NCBI GenBank assembly: GCA_030411725.1
Contig: MU839833.1
Span: 1-64,000, forward strand
DNA: 64,000 nucleotides
Reading direction: 5' to 3'
Source: Echria macrotheca
Taxonomy: Eukaryota; Ascomycota; Sordariomycetes; Sordariales; Schizotheciaceae
Made by a program: the position numbers and the translations under genes. Positions within the stretch are counted from its first letter, which is position 1, and each line of letters begins with the position of its first letter. A model generated the notes under the pieces. The model searched no databases. It saw nothing but the letters and a program-made list of their open reading frames with translations, and had not been told where the DNA came from. This document shows, piece by piece, positions 45,683 through 56,342 of this stretch.

Positions 45683-46934
45683 CTAATCTGCCCGGTTCCT
45701 CGCAGCAGCAGCCTGAGCCCCCTTCTGCCGAAACTTCTCCGCCCTCTGCAGGATGCCCTCCTCGTTCGTAGCGTCCCGGACCTTGGACCAGGTCCTCAGC
45801 GCCTTGTAGTCGCGGCAGGAATAGACGGTCGGCGTGATCGGCTTCTCCCAGTCTCCCCACTCGGATGTCTCGAGGGGCATGAATGTCATGTCGCCGGTGC
45901 ACATGATGCTCAGTCGGAGACTGTCGAGGCAGTGTTCTGTTACGAAAAAAACGCATTATTAGCGACAGAACCACTTAGATTGGGGGAGGGGGGACTAGAA
46001 TAATGTAGGGCGACGTGCCGAGATGTATTGGCAGGGTGTAGCCTTGCAACTCGGGGTAGTATTCTAGGGATAGCGCCTTGCGTAAGAGGTTCTTTCCCTC
46101 GTATTAGTTACTTTGTAAGGTGTTTTGATGGTTGACGAAGGAAACTCACCACGCAGTGAAGATCGTGAAACACTGTGACGCTGTCGAACGTGTCAATACC
46201 TGCTTGGCTACTCGGTACCTAGTACCTTTGTCGCTTCCTTTGTCGCTTGGTGTAGGAGTTACGATTGAAGACAAGACTTACAATGCTTTGTGCAAACCGT
46301 ATTCAGGGTAAAATCGAAGCTGGTGGTCTGGAAAGAGGTCGACCTCGTCATCGGACAGGAAGACAGTGACGGCTGCGCCATTGGTCAGCGTCCATAAGGT
46401 ATGTGATCAAACGCTGGAGCGACGAACGTCCCATGAGCTCTTTCCAGGCTGCATCGATCTCCGGACTTGGTGGTCCGACGTAGGGAGGGTTCGTGACTGG
46501 TCGATAGAGGGTGTTATTCTTGAACTCGAGCAATGCATCAAACAGGACGGGCTTGCGAGCCGCCGAAAGCTGCTTCTTCGCCGTCGCTGCAAACGGACTA
46601 AAGGTTAGGTCGTCACTCAGTTTCGAGTTAATTTTGCGGGACCGGAACTCAACTAACGAAAGTCGGATTCCTTCCAAGAGTCGGTACTGGCGCTACTAGT
46701 AGTGGTAGTGCATTGCTTGATCGACAGATCCTGGACTGACAGGAGCCCCGAGAGACTGATCAACAGAACCAAGGTCAGGACCCACGACAGCGTCGCAAAG
46801 AAGCGGAGCCGTTTCGTCGATGCGCAGTTCCTGCATGTTGGGATCAGGACTGTGTCAACAACTTGATTCTCTTCACGTTCGGCGAGGAGCTGGGATTTGG
46901 AGTCGCTGGACTCGCTGAATCGGTGTCGACCCAT
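45683..46934 (-). CDS. UstYa-like (DUF3328) oxidative cyclase, cluster member 1
   Basis: About 294 residues from six exons: 46934-46658, 46586-46428, 46372-46282, 46180-46150, 46091-46019 and 45936-45683. A short cytosolic tail is followed by one TM helix (about 43-66) and a lumenal domain with YVGPPSPEIDAAWKELMG. The first HxxHC is VFHDLHCV; the second, HLEHC, is created only by the last splice, which needs a GC donor at 46018 (GCACGT). Its final exon has MCTGDMTFMPLE and VYSCRDYKALRTWSK. UstYa proteins oxidatively cyclise or modify RiPP cores (ustiloxin, phomopsin, asperipin). Exon sizes nearly match the gene at 59482, so the two are paralogues. Confidence 0.85.
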
Positions 46935-47667
46935 CTCTGCGGTACAGAAACTCTACTGCGCGTGCACAAAGTGCCAAACTGGGCCAGAATGGAGTGGGCA
47001 TTCGTGTTCAACTAAGGGAATGCAGCGAGTCCTATGCCTCTCTGTTGCAGTGTCAACTTCTCTGACTTATTACTTCATGCAGTTTATTACTAGTAGTAAT
47101 ATTTGCGGTTTCGTGGGCGAATTACTCCACGTGGTCGCTATGATGCGACCTCACCTGACCAGTCGGGACTTTTTGCTGGGAATTACGAATCCGCTGCGGA
47201 CAGAAAATTAACACCTCAGGTGGGACAGTCTACACATTACTGATTCGTCACAAACTCGCTCTCTGAGGCTCTGATGAATTGGAACACGCTGACGATTACT
47301 TCTTGTGATCTGCGCTCCGACGACTAATGCAGAAAGGGATGATACGGGTGACTCGTCCTGCAATACCAGTAATTGTATTTTCTTCTCCTTTTTTTGGTGG
47401 CGATTTCCTGAACAGTATCTTGCGCTCCCTCCTTCACTACATGTAGGTATGTAGGTAGTGTCTAGGCACTTACGTAGCCAATGTTCGCTTGGTCAAACCG
47501 TGCGTCTCGTTGCAATACTATCATCAACGAGTAGGTAAGGACCAACCTAGTAGTCTCTAGAACAACTTTATACACTCAGAACCTTTTTCTTCGTGGTTGA
47601 GAAATGATAATTTTGTTTCTTGAATTCCAGTACGTCTAACTAGGTACCAAGATAGACACCCAACAGC
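46935..47667. promoter_or_regulatory. Promoter of UstYa-like member 1
   Basis: 733 bp upstream of member 1 and downstream of member 2 (both minus strand). No gene seen. Confidence 0.45.
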
Positions 47668-48722
47668 CTAGTCTACGATGAAAAGAGTACCATTCTTGAC
47701 CATTTCAATTCCGTCAAAATCCGTGCTCCTCTCCGATGCCCAGCGGTGAATCTTTTCAAAGTTCCTGCACGTGTGTGGTGTCGAAGTGTCCAAGATGACC
47801 CTGTTGCCCACGAGCTTCCATTCCATTGGCGTCAGGTCGGCGTGGCATTGGATTGCCTGGCGGATGTGGTTGATGCAATGACCTGGTAAACATCAGCACT
47901 AGTACTACTACTCTAAACAGAAAACTTGGTTGGGGTTACGAACCGATGTGATCTTGACGAGTTGGATCGTTAGGGTCGTGGAAAACGTCTTGATAATAGT
48001 CGGGATACAGTGCTTGGCGGAGGCGGTTCTGGGGGGAGTGAGCATGTTGTCAGCGTGTTGCTGCCGAAAAGGGGCCGAGAGTGTACGGACAAGACAATGC
48101 AGGGAATGAAAAACCTCGAGTCCGGTGAAATAGAGACCCGACTCAGGCCACCTGAACGTCCTGCCCTCCATGTTGGCTTCTGATTGATCAAGGTCGATAT
48201 TGAGACCTGCAACATGGCGGATGGTGCACACCGGCACCGGCAGTTAGTCGTGCGTGCTTCTCTTTGTTCTCGAGGATCAAGAACCTACCGCTCAACAGAT
48301 AATCCCAAGCGTAATCAACCTCTGGAGATGGGGCTCCGACATATTGCTTGCTTCTGGGGTCCGTAAAGAAGTTTCCGCTATCGTCCAGCTCGACGCCGCC
48401 AGTGAAGTCTTGCCGGATCACCTCGATTTCGGGCATAACCGGCCCTGTATGTAAGGTCCTTTTAGTTTCTCCCCTCCGCAGACTGCAGTCGCACATGTTA
48501 CTTACCTAGATCGAAGGCGAAACCTCTCTCATAAGACCCCAGAGTCCGGTTGCAGAACCAATACGCAAAGCCACCGCCAAGAAGGAGAAGGTTCAACGAG
48601 AGAGACACGACAAACAGGGGTTTCTTCAGTTTTTCGTATCGTTCTCTGCTGAGAAATGCTCGTCTCGTCTGTCCTTGCAAACTGTGATATTCAAAGTCTG
48701 TGGTGTCCTTTGGGCCGGCCAT
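47668..48722 (-). CDS. UstYa-like (DUF3328) oxidative cyclase, cluster member 2
   Basis: 262 residues from five exons: 48722-48506, 48444-48289, 48206-48091, 48028-47944 and 47882-47668. TM helix LFVVSLSLNLLLLGGGFAYW near residue 40, then the DUF3328 landmarks YVGAPSPEVDYAWDYLL, VFHSLHCLNRLRQALYPDYY (first HxxHC, HSLHC) and DHIGHCINHIRQAIQCHAD (second, HIGHC, formed across a splice), followed by C-terminal TSTPHTCRNFEKI. This is the closest of the six to textbook UstYa sequences. Start chosen at MAGPKD; an in-frame upstream codon is not ATG. It probably sits in ER/Golgi membranes with the catalytic part lumenal. Confidence 0.92.
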
Positions 48723-49112
48723 GATAGATTCGAGCCATGTGGGAATTTCCAGATGCAATGCGAAATGGGAGAATGGAATATGGAGGTAGATAGGTAGCCA
48801 TCGAGGTGGGGGTTGTTAGTTGTCATTCACTTTCCGTGGCATGTTTGAACAACAGATGACCTTCTTTCAAGTTCTTTACTCTTACTACAGCGAGTGTTGC
48901 ACTGGTAGGTCATGCATGGTACACGTAACGTCAGCTAGAGTGACAGACCTAATGTGGTGGGTTGGGTGGGCAGACAGGGGACTTGTCAGGTAAGGTGAAA
49001 ACCGCACCGGGAGCCCAAGCACCGCAATTAGCTCTTTCGTGCTGCGATTGCCTCTGAAGATTGGTTTCTTTCTCTGCGAACACTTTTTATTTCTTTTTTA
49101 TTCTCTAAAAAC
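48723..49112. promoter_or_regulatory. Divergent promoter, cluster members 2 and 3
   Basis: 390 bp between divergent cluster genes, consistent with co-regulation. CT/TTTC-rich leader before the ATG at 49113. Confidence 0.5.
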
Positions 49113-49877
49113 ATGCCAAACACCATGTCTCGTTGGTGGAGGCGGCTCCACGGTCGACGCGGCATGCAAGTCCTCCCGACGGTGGACGAGGAAGACGAGA
49201 AAGACGTGTCTCATGAGCGAGACTCGCAAGATACTACTATCGATGGGGGAGATGACGCATCGGACCACGGCCGGTTTGCGACATCACGTACTCTCGGCAC
49301 ACAATATCGGCACTGGATCGGCGCTACCCTCGTCGTCGCCGTGTTCCTGGCCCTCTGGACGCTAGCAAGGATGATACCGCCGCCGACGAGCCTCCGCGAA
49401 TACGTCCTGACGGCCGACGGCAAATCCTTCCCCTCGGGGCAGTTGACGTGGTCGCAAAAGTTCACGCCGCTGCCGTGCGGCAAGACTCCGTCCGAGGCGA
49501 AGGCGCGGGGATGCCACTTTGATCTGATCGCCACGGCCTGGCTGCCGCCCAAGTGCATCGACTTTGAGCTCGTCGACGAGTTCGTGTCGAGGTACAAGTG
49601 GAAGTACTACCGCAGCCCGAACGGCACCGAGCAGTACCCGGACGATGCCGACACGCTGGGATCGCAGACCAGCCTCATCTGGATGACGCACCGGTGGCAC
49701 AATGCCCACTGTCTGTACATGTGGAAGAAGCTCAATCGGGCGCTGGTGCAGGGGCGGATGACGGATGGGGAGACCATACAGATGGCACACACGGACCACT
49801 GTATCATGACATTACTTGACTCGACTGACCCGGATGAGATCGGGAGTCTGATTGAGATTATATATCCGCCATGTTAG
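49113..49877 (+). CDS. Divergent UstYa-like HxxHC membrane protein, cluster member 3
   Basis: 254 residues, single exon. Cytosolic acidic N-terminus, TM helix WIGATLVVAVFLALWTL (about 71-87), then a lumenal domain starting CGKTPSEAKARGCHFDLIA and WLPPKCIDFELVDEFVSRYK. Two HxxHC motifs follow: WHNAHCLYMWKK and HTDHCIMTLL. It ends in a terminal Cys. This is a shorter family than classical DUF3328 but has the same topology and paired HxxHC, so I infer related oxidative chemistry. Two more members of this family lie in the same cluster. It converges on the M3 peptidase (77 bp). Confidence 0.82.
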   Translation: MPNTMSRWWRRLHGRRGMQVLPTVDEEDEKDVSHERDSQDTTIDGGDDASDHGRFATSRTLGTQYRHWIGATLVVAVFLALWTLARMIPPPTSLREYVLTADGKSFPSGQLTWSQKFTPLPCGKTPSEAKARGCHFDLIATAWLPPKCIDFELVDEFVSRYKWKYYRSPNGTEQYPDDADTLGSQTSLIWMTHRWHNAHCLYMWKKLNRALVQGRMTDGETIQMAHTDHCIMTLLDSTDPDEIGSLIEIIYPPC

Positions 49878-49954
49878 ACCTGTAATATAGAAAGGTACTA
49901 CCTGGGTTTTTTATTGATGATGATCTGTCAAAGTGAGGTGGGAAAGGAGCTCGC

Positions 49955-52240
49955 TTACACCTCAAGCCCTATGCCAAGCTCCTCGTAAAAGGCTTCCAAA
50001 CTGGGCTCGCGACCTAGGAAATTGGACAGTATCTCCATTCCATCTTGGCTTCCCCCCTTCTCCAGAACGCTGTATCGATATCTCCGCCCCTCGCGGGCGC
50101 TCATGGGATCCGCCCGAAAGGCGGAGTGGAACATGTCGGCCGAGTACACGTTTGAGCTGTTTTGTTTCCCCTCGTTATCAGCAATCAGCTTTGCAGTACG
50201 GTGGCTTTGTCTCACTCACAACAAGTAGCTGTAGTAACCGGCATCGTAGTCGCCGACCAAATGCTGGAAGACGGTGTAATCGCGGCTGCGCTGGCTGGCT
50301 CCGCCGTCGAGAACAGCTGGGTCGTCGAGAAAGCAGATCGACTGGAACAGGTTGTTCCACAGCTCGGTAAAATCCATCGTGGTGGCCGCCTCGTGACTCT
50401 CGGGTTGATGGACCGCCATGTCAAAGGCACACATGGAGATCTGGCGCAGGTAGTGTAGGGCGCCGTGCTTTGGCTTGCTCGAGGCGAGGACGGTGGCGAG
50501 GAGGTCGTCCGGAATTTGCTCGGGCGGTTGGGGGTGCTCTTCGCCGATTTCATGTGCTTGCCAGGCGGCCAGATAGTCCGGGGACAGGTAAGTGTAGTGC
50601 TTGCTCAGGGCCTTGAGCTGCGCCGGCAGATAACACCAGTTCTCGAGCATCTGGCTTGGGGCCTCGCCGTAGTCCACCACGGTCCCGTCGGGCCCATGGA
50701 AGCGAGCATATTTAGTCTTGGACACGAGATCGTGAATTCCGTGGCCCACTTCATGGAATAAAAGTGTGACAAAGAAATGGCCCAAGAGGGTTGGTTTTTC
50801 GGGCTTGGGTGTGGGGAAGCTGCACAGCATCGCCGTGGAGGGATATTGGCGTGTGCCGTCCATTTTGGTGAAGCCCTGTTGAGAATTAGAGGTTATCACG
50901 AGATGGGAGGGACAGATCACATATACCGGTACTATGTTAATGTTGGAATGGTTCCCATATTTGCCATCCCGAGCGTACAGATCCAGAAAGAGATAGCCGA
51001 GAAAGGCGTCGTCGACTGCATCTGTGTCCCACACGGTGAAGACGCGCACATCCTCGTGCCATCTGCTGCTCCTTGTTGGAGATAGTCTCGCATGCTCGGC
51101 TTCGGCAAGCTCGACGAAGCTTAGGCCAAAAAGTTGCTGGAAGATATCGAGCATAGCAGTGACGGTGTGTTGCAAGGGAAAATACTCGGACACTTTGGCT
51201 CCTCGTGGACCAATTGTCGGCTCATCCGACTGGGGGACCAGTTGATCGTAGTAAGGCTCGTCCCAGGCGAAAAAGTGTCCGTCAAACACTCCACCACTGG
51301 CCTCCATCTCCTCTCTTTTGGCCTGTTTCATCCGCTCGATTCTAGCCTTGCCCGCAGGGGCGAGCCTGGATTGGAGGTCGGACAGGAAGGTGTTCACCCT
51401 CTCAGGCGTCCTGGCCATCTTCTCCTCCATACGAAAGGCGGCGTGGTTCGGATACCCCAGCAGGCGGGCTGCCTCGTCGCGGAGGGCGACGAGTTCTTCG
51501 AAGACGGCTATGTTTTGGTTGCATGCGTTGGTGCGGGCTACTTCAACTCGCATGCGAGTCTCGCAGCTCTTGGCGTTGGTGCGCGCCGCCCACCCAGCCG
51601 GGCGATCAAACTCGACCCGAAGCTTGTTGGTATTTTCGCCCTCTCCCTTTTCCAGGCCCCGCAGGATACCTTCGGGGACTCCTTGGAGCTCCTGTGGCGT
51701 CAGCCAGATGGCAGTGCTTGCCTCGGTCACGTTCTTCTTGAACTCGGCCGAAAGCTGCTGGATGCGCTCTTTGATGTCCCTGAAGCGATCCCGGATGGGG
51801 CCGGCCGGCAGCTTCAGGCCGCTCCTGACATGGTCTTGATGGAATTTTGTGAGCAAATAACGCGATTCCGGGTCCAGGCTCTCATCACTGCCGTACCTGG
51901 TCAGGACGGCATCGACAAGGGCGAACAGGTCTTCCCGAAGCGACGTCTCGACAATGAAAGCATCAAACATGGCACGGGCCCTGCGCGATGCGGCGCGGAT
52001 TTCTCCATCTGGCGAGACGCAATCGTAGAAAGTGAGGAGTCGGGCCCCGAGTATCCGTGCATTTTCAGCCTGGGCGAGTGGTAGCACGACGCTGTCGAAT
52101 GTGGCCGCGCTTGGCAGCACGTCTGCGGCGATGCAGTTCTGTGCCTCGCGACAGGCATCTAGAACACGTTCCGCATCCAGAAGAATCGACTCGGCAGTAG
52201 CAGTGAACAGGGGCGGTGCTTGGGTGGCGTAGCGCGGCAT
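49955..52240 (-). CDS. M3 thimet/saccharolysin-type oligopeptidase
   Basis: 723 residues from exons 52240-50927, 50875-50220 and 50156-49955. Zinc motif LLFHEVGHGIHDL at about 479-483, and the M3 blocks GTRQYPSTAML, YGEAPSQMLENW, VYSADMFHSAF and LEKGGSQDGMEILSNFLG. No signal peptide when started at MPRYATQAPP, so probably cytosolic; an in-frame ATG at 52363 would add 41 residues. The 51-nt intron (50926-50876) has no in-frame stop. M3 enzymes cut short peptides. It lies inside the RiPP-like group, and the phomopsin cluster is known to contain an oligopeptidase of this type, so it may trim leader or follower fragments, though a housekeeping role is possible. Confidence 0.93.
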
Positions 52241-53514
52241 GGTGGAAGTGAGGCGTGATGTGATGGCGGGGACCAGACGAGGTTGGGGACTGCTCAGATG
52301 GGCGTTGGAGGTGGGTGGGTGAACTGCTTTTACCAACAGGTGGACGCCGGAGCATGAAATCAACTCTGCCCGGGTTGGTTACACAGAGTCTTATGTTACA
52401 GAGTCTTGTGTACTCCACCAATCAAAAGGCATTGCGCAACCTCGAAGCGGATAAAGCCTTGTCAATGTAACCAACGTCCAACCGGTTACAGGATTGATCT
52501 TCGGTTAACCGAAAGGTGATAAATATAGGTCCGACTAGGCGACTCCTATTGTTGAAATGTCTACGGAAGCAACGTCAAGCGCAATTCCAGTTGGCAATAT
52601 ATGGACAGTGTGGACGATGTGAGCTCAGCCTACGCGCCTGTTAGGCCAGGCAGGAGCACCCAGACAAGATGGAAGGCGCGCAAGGACCCAGGCACCTGTA
52701 TTTAGCCAGCCATCAGGGCACTTCTCCTCTTCACCCACCAGCAATCAACCATCTTTACCTAGTCTTTCACGCCCCAGTCTTGCATCCTGGGAAACCCTAT
52801 TCCGTATAATGGAGGCATAAGGTAAGGCATAAGGTAGGTACGGATGCTACCTACTCTTAAAAGAATCTGCTCACCGCCTTTCCTCAACCATGACACTAAA
52901 TTTGATGTCAGGGTGCTCCCCATACTTTTCGGTGGGCCGCTCGCTAAGCATTCTCAGCTGTTGACGAGCCCAACCAGGTTGATCGGGAGGGTATGAGGGG
53001 GCGGCGCGCAGGCAACTGAGCCCAGGGGACGGGGGAAATAGGAGGGAGTTTGCCGGCAACTCTACCTACCGGCATCACCACGCCTCTCGCCCACAGGAGA
53101 AGGGCCCCGCGACGTTGGTTATTGATCACACAACAACACCCTAGAACTTGTGTGATGCTCTTGACAAACCCATCCCCGCCTTTCATCGTACATCACACAG
53201 CCGTCCGAGGTCGCGCGGAAACAATGGCACCTTCTTGTTTCAGCACCAACACGGCGGCGAGGATAGACGCCTAATACCTACGCATTAATCCATGATGTTT
53301 AGATCGAGACCTGGAAGCCTCGTGCTAGAGAGTATTTAAACAGAGAGAACCTAGATCAGCCCGGGACAGGGCTGGGCAATACATTGAAACTCACCTCAGC
53401 GAGCACAGTCTTCTGCTACCGGCTTGGACGTCGCTCGTAATGCAACGCAACAGGGGCAATCTACCATACCATCTTCCAAACAGTCACACTCACCCTACAA
53501 AACGTTCTGAAGTG
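52241..53514. promoter_or_regulatory. Divergent region, M3 peptidase / bANK factor
   Basis: About 1.3 kb between divergent starts. Small open frames at 52871-53274 show no domain. An upstream ATG at 53440 is in frame with the transcription factor. Confidence 0.5.
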
Positions 53515-54420
53515 ATGACTGCCGCCGGCAGTGGTATGGCCCAAGACACGACGCGAGCCTTGCTTGAGAAGCGAGAGCGTAAGCGGCAGCAGAACCGGAT
53601 TGCACAAAGAAACTACCGTGAGATGATCCCATTTCCTAGTACCTTGCATACCGATCTACTTCTACTTTCATTATCTCCATACCTTACTATCCAGCACGAG
53701 GCTTGTTTAAGTATACAAAACAGTACCAGACAGGGAAACTCACACCTTTTATTTCCAGGGCGGAACCAGAAAGAGCGGATGCAAGCTCTGGAGGCTGCTC
53801 TCGGACGGTCCGAATCCGATGATGCCGCCCTCACAATCGTGTCGCCGCCGGCCTCAAACAGCGCCGAGACCTTTCTAGACCCAACCTTAGTAGCTACAAG
53901 CCGGAGTACTCCCCCGGCGTCCGCGATCCCAGCCCTGGCGTGCGACGACTCGCCGCTCTGGGCCATTGATCCGGCGCTGATAAGAGACAATCCTCGCCCG
54001 CCCGTCTCAACCGGGCTCTTGGCCGCCGAGCAGGGCCGGTCGTCGCTCCACTTTGCCGTCTGCAACGGAGACCAGTCCATGGCCCGGCTCCTGCTGGATC
54101 GGGGGGCCGACGTCACGAGGCAGGACGATACCGGGTCCACGCCACTGCACCTAGCCGCCGAGTGCGGCCTGGAAGGACTGGTGGCGCTCCTGCTGGAGAG
54201 ATCCGCCGATCCTGCCGCTACCGACTTTCTCGGCCGCACCGCGCTCTTCAGGGCGGTTTTGAGCGAGAATGAGACCGTGGTCAAGCTGTTGCTGGAAGCT
54301 TCCGTCGACGTCAATATGAAGGATTCTCTTGGGAATGTTGCCCTCCATTTGGCCGTGGAGAGCGGGTCTGAGTCACTGGCTGTTCTCTTGCTTGAATATG
54401 GGGCCAATGTCAACGCTTAG
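53515..54420 (+). CDS. bANK-type transcription factor (basic region + ankyrin repeats)
   Basis: 254 residues from exons 53515-53617 and 53759-54420; with the in-frame ATG at 53440 it would be 279. The splice rebuilds a bZIP-like basic region, KRERKRQQNRIAQRNYRRNQ, with no leucine zipper behind it. Four ankyrin repeats fill the C-terminus (GRSSLHFAVCNGDQSMARLL, GSTPLHLAAECGLEGLVALL, GRTALFRAVLSENETVVKLL, GNVALHLAVESGSESLAVLL). Basic region plus ankyrins is the bANK architecture of ToxE, the pathway regulator of HC-toxin synthesis in Cochliobolus. Its place in the middle of the cluster makes it the likely pathway-specific activator. Confidence 0.9.
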   Translation: MTAAGSGMAQDTTRALLEKRERKRQQNRIAQRNYREMIPFPSTLHTDLLLLSLSPYLTIQHEACLSIQNSTRQGNSHLLFPGRNQKERMQALEAALGRSESDDAALTIVSPPASNSAETFLDPTLVATSRSTPPASAIPALACDDSPLWAIDPALIRDNPRPPVSTGLLAAEQGRSSLHFAVCNGDQSMARLLLDRGADVTRQDDTGSTPLHLAAECGLEGLVALLLERSADPAATDFLGRTALFRAVLSENETVVKLLLEASVDVNMKDSLGNVALHLAVESGSESLAVLLLEYGANVNA

Positions 54421-55091
54421 AGAATAGGTACCTACTATCAAAAAAAAAAAAGAAAAAAAGAAAAAAAAAACCATTCTGACTGTACTACCATTGGTTCTCA
54501 ATACATATCTTCAAACAGGTACCGTGGCTACCACGTACCAGCCATTTTGACCACCGCTTCCATAGTACCTATTCATTGTAAATTCCATGCCCAAAGTCCG
54601 GGTCGGGAGACAACGAGCTCCGGGGGTTGGGTCTAAATTAGAAAGCGCTTGAGACCTTCAATGCGGCCCTCGTAACGAAGAGCTTGAAGCTATTACTTAC
54701 TTAGTCATAGGTGTAGGCTGACTCGCCTCACGGATGCAGCAGTGACTGGAGGCCTGAAGCAGCATGTGCGGAAGGTGAGAGACATTACATTACGTGAGAA
54801 ACCAAAGACGTCTCTACTGCGCAGTACACATAGATGCGATGACCGACACATGCTCATACCATTCCCGTTACGTAACCCGGGCAGATTTGTTTGCGGACCC
54901 TGATGACTGGACCTTTGATCGCCAAATCCACCTGTAATGCCTAGCTCTATCACACCTCACTAATTACCCGACCTCGGTACACACCTAGATATGGCGATCC
55001 CTTCCTTCCTGTTTGCACACGCTGCGAAATCGAACTCCTAGCTACCAAATCCCCCTCCTACCACTTTCTTCTGCAAAACCACCACCAAAAA
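54421..55091. promoter_or_regulatory. Region between bANK factor and cluster member 4
   Basis: 671 bp; includes an A/G-rich tract at 54439-54471. No gene seen. Confidence 0.5.
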
Positions 55092-55832
55092 ATGTCTCCC
55101 GATGACCAGTCCGAACCCTTTCTGGGGGGGACCAAGGACCGAAAACCAAAACTTCTGCACATGCCGTATCAAGGCACCCATCGCTGGCTGCGCGTCGGTA
55201 CCAGCATCACCTCGTCGTCCTCATTCTCTCACTTCCTCGTATTCTTCGTCACGTCTCTAGCTTGGGGCGCCGCCTTTCTCGTCATGGGAATATACCCCCT
55301 GGTAGCTTCATCCAGATCGGCCGCTGTTGCCAGTACTACTGCTGCCGCTCCTGCTGCTGCTCTTCCTTTTGCCGAAGGAACCGTCATCGTCAAGGGCGCA
55401 AAGCTGGTGACCTGCGGCAACACGACCGAGGAGGCCAAGCGGCGCGGCTGCACGTACGACATCCTGAGCAACCACTGGGTCCCGGCGGTCTGCATGGACC
55501 AGGACGCGGTGGACGAGTACATGACGGACGGGACCTGGTTCGGGTACGGAGACGAGTCGAGGACGCAGCTGCTGACCATCGACGCCATGTCCGAGATGGA
55601 CTACTACTACACCAACGAGCGGGACCACATCGTCCACTGCGCCATGCTGTGGCGGAAGCAGTTCCGGGCCTTCTTCCTGCAGCGCCAGAACCTCGACACC
55701 ATCATCTCGGACGAGGAGCATACGATGCACTGCTCCCAATTCTTGATGGACATGTCGGACAAGGGCCCCGACTATAGGAACATGCCCATAAAGACCTGGG
55801 TGGGCCAGGCAGGCTGCTGGCTGAGGGGGTGA
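55092..55832 (+). CDS. Divergent UstYa-like HxxHC membrane protein, cluster member 4
   Basis: 246 residues, single exon. TM helix FLVFFVTSLAWGAAFLVMGI (about 48-67), an Ala-rich linker, then CGNTTEEAKRRGCTYDILSN and WVPAVCMDQDAVDEYM. Paired HxxHC motifs DHIVHCAMLWRKQFRAF and EEHTMHCSQFLMD. Same family as members 3 and 5; the CGxTxxEAxxRGCxxD and HxxHCxMxWRK blocks align directly with member 3. Likely lumenal active side. Poly-Ala region is a codon-repeat expansion. Confidence 0.82.
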   Translation: MSPDDQSEPFLGGTKDRKPKLLHMPYQGTHRWLRVGTSITSSSSFSHFLVFFVTSLAWGAAFLVMGIYPLVASSRSAAVASTTAAAPAAALPFAEGTVIVKGAKLVTCGNTTEEAKRRGCTYDILSNHWVPAVCMDQDAVDEYMTDGTWFGYGDESRTQLLTIDAMSEMDYYYTNERDHIVHCAMLWRKQFRAFFLQRQNLDTIISDEEHTMHCSQFLMDMSDKGPDYRNMPIKTWVGQAGCWLRG

Positions 55833-56186
55833 TGCAGTGGAGCATTCGTCCAATTCTGGGAATACTGTAGTGCATCCATGCAAGGCGGGTTAGCAAGCAG
55901 TTTTAAGAGCATGCAAATTACCTTAAAGTTACCTCGGCAACTAGTTGTCTCTAGGTTGCGTCAATATTTTTCTTCCTGCAAAATGTTTCCGATAACCCGA
56001 GATCTAAGCGTATCAGAAAAATACCTGGCAGTCCAGCTACATTAGTAAGGTAGGTAACTATTACGCCTCTTCGGTAGAGAAGGACTTGGAGTCCACATCA
56101 AAACAACTTTCTTGGTGCCGCTTCCGAACAATTCTTCCCATGCTGTTCAGCACTGTAGAAGCAGCATTATACAAGAACAAAAAAAG

Positions 56187-56305
56187 ACATACAACACCAG
56201 GGATTCGCTGGTCGTCACCGACCCAACTACTAGTCTGGCCCTCACTGGCTTATCTATGGGAGAGCGGACGGGATCCCGAGTTCTCCAGTGGGTATGGTCG
56301 TATGT
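56187..56305 (-). rRNA. 5S: 5S rRNA gene
   Basis: 119 nt, minus strand, from ACATACGACCATACCCACTGG to TGGTGTTGTATGT; the closest of the three to the Neurospora major type. TAATA at about -30 to -26 (56335-56331) and a T-run just past the 3' end (A-run on + at 56178-56185). It interrupts the RiPP-like cluster but is unrelated to it; 5S genes are scattered singly in these fungi. Confidence 0.96.
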
Positions 56306-56342
56306 GAGAGATGCCGTGCGTGTAGCTACTTATTACTAGGCG

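Noticed and set aside
52871..53274. Small frames in the M3/bANK divergent promoter
   Set aside because: No family resemblance, and overlapping on both strands.
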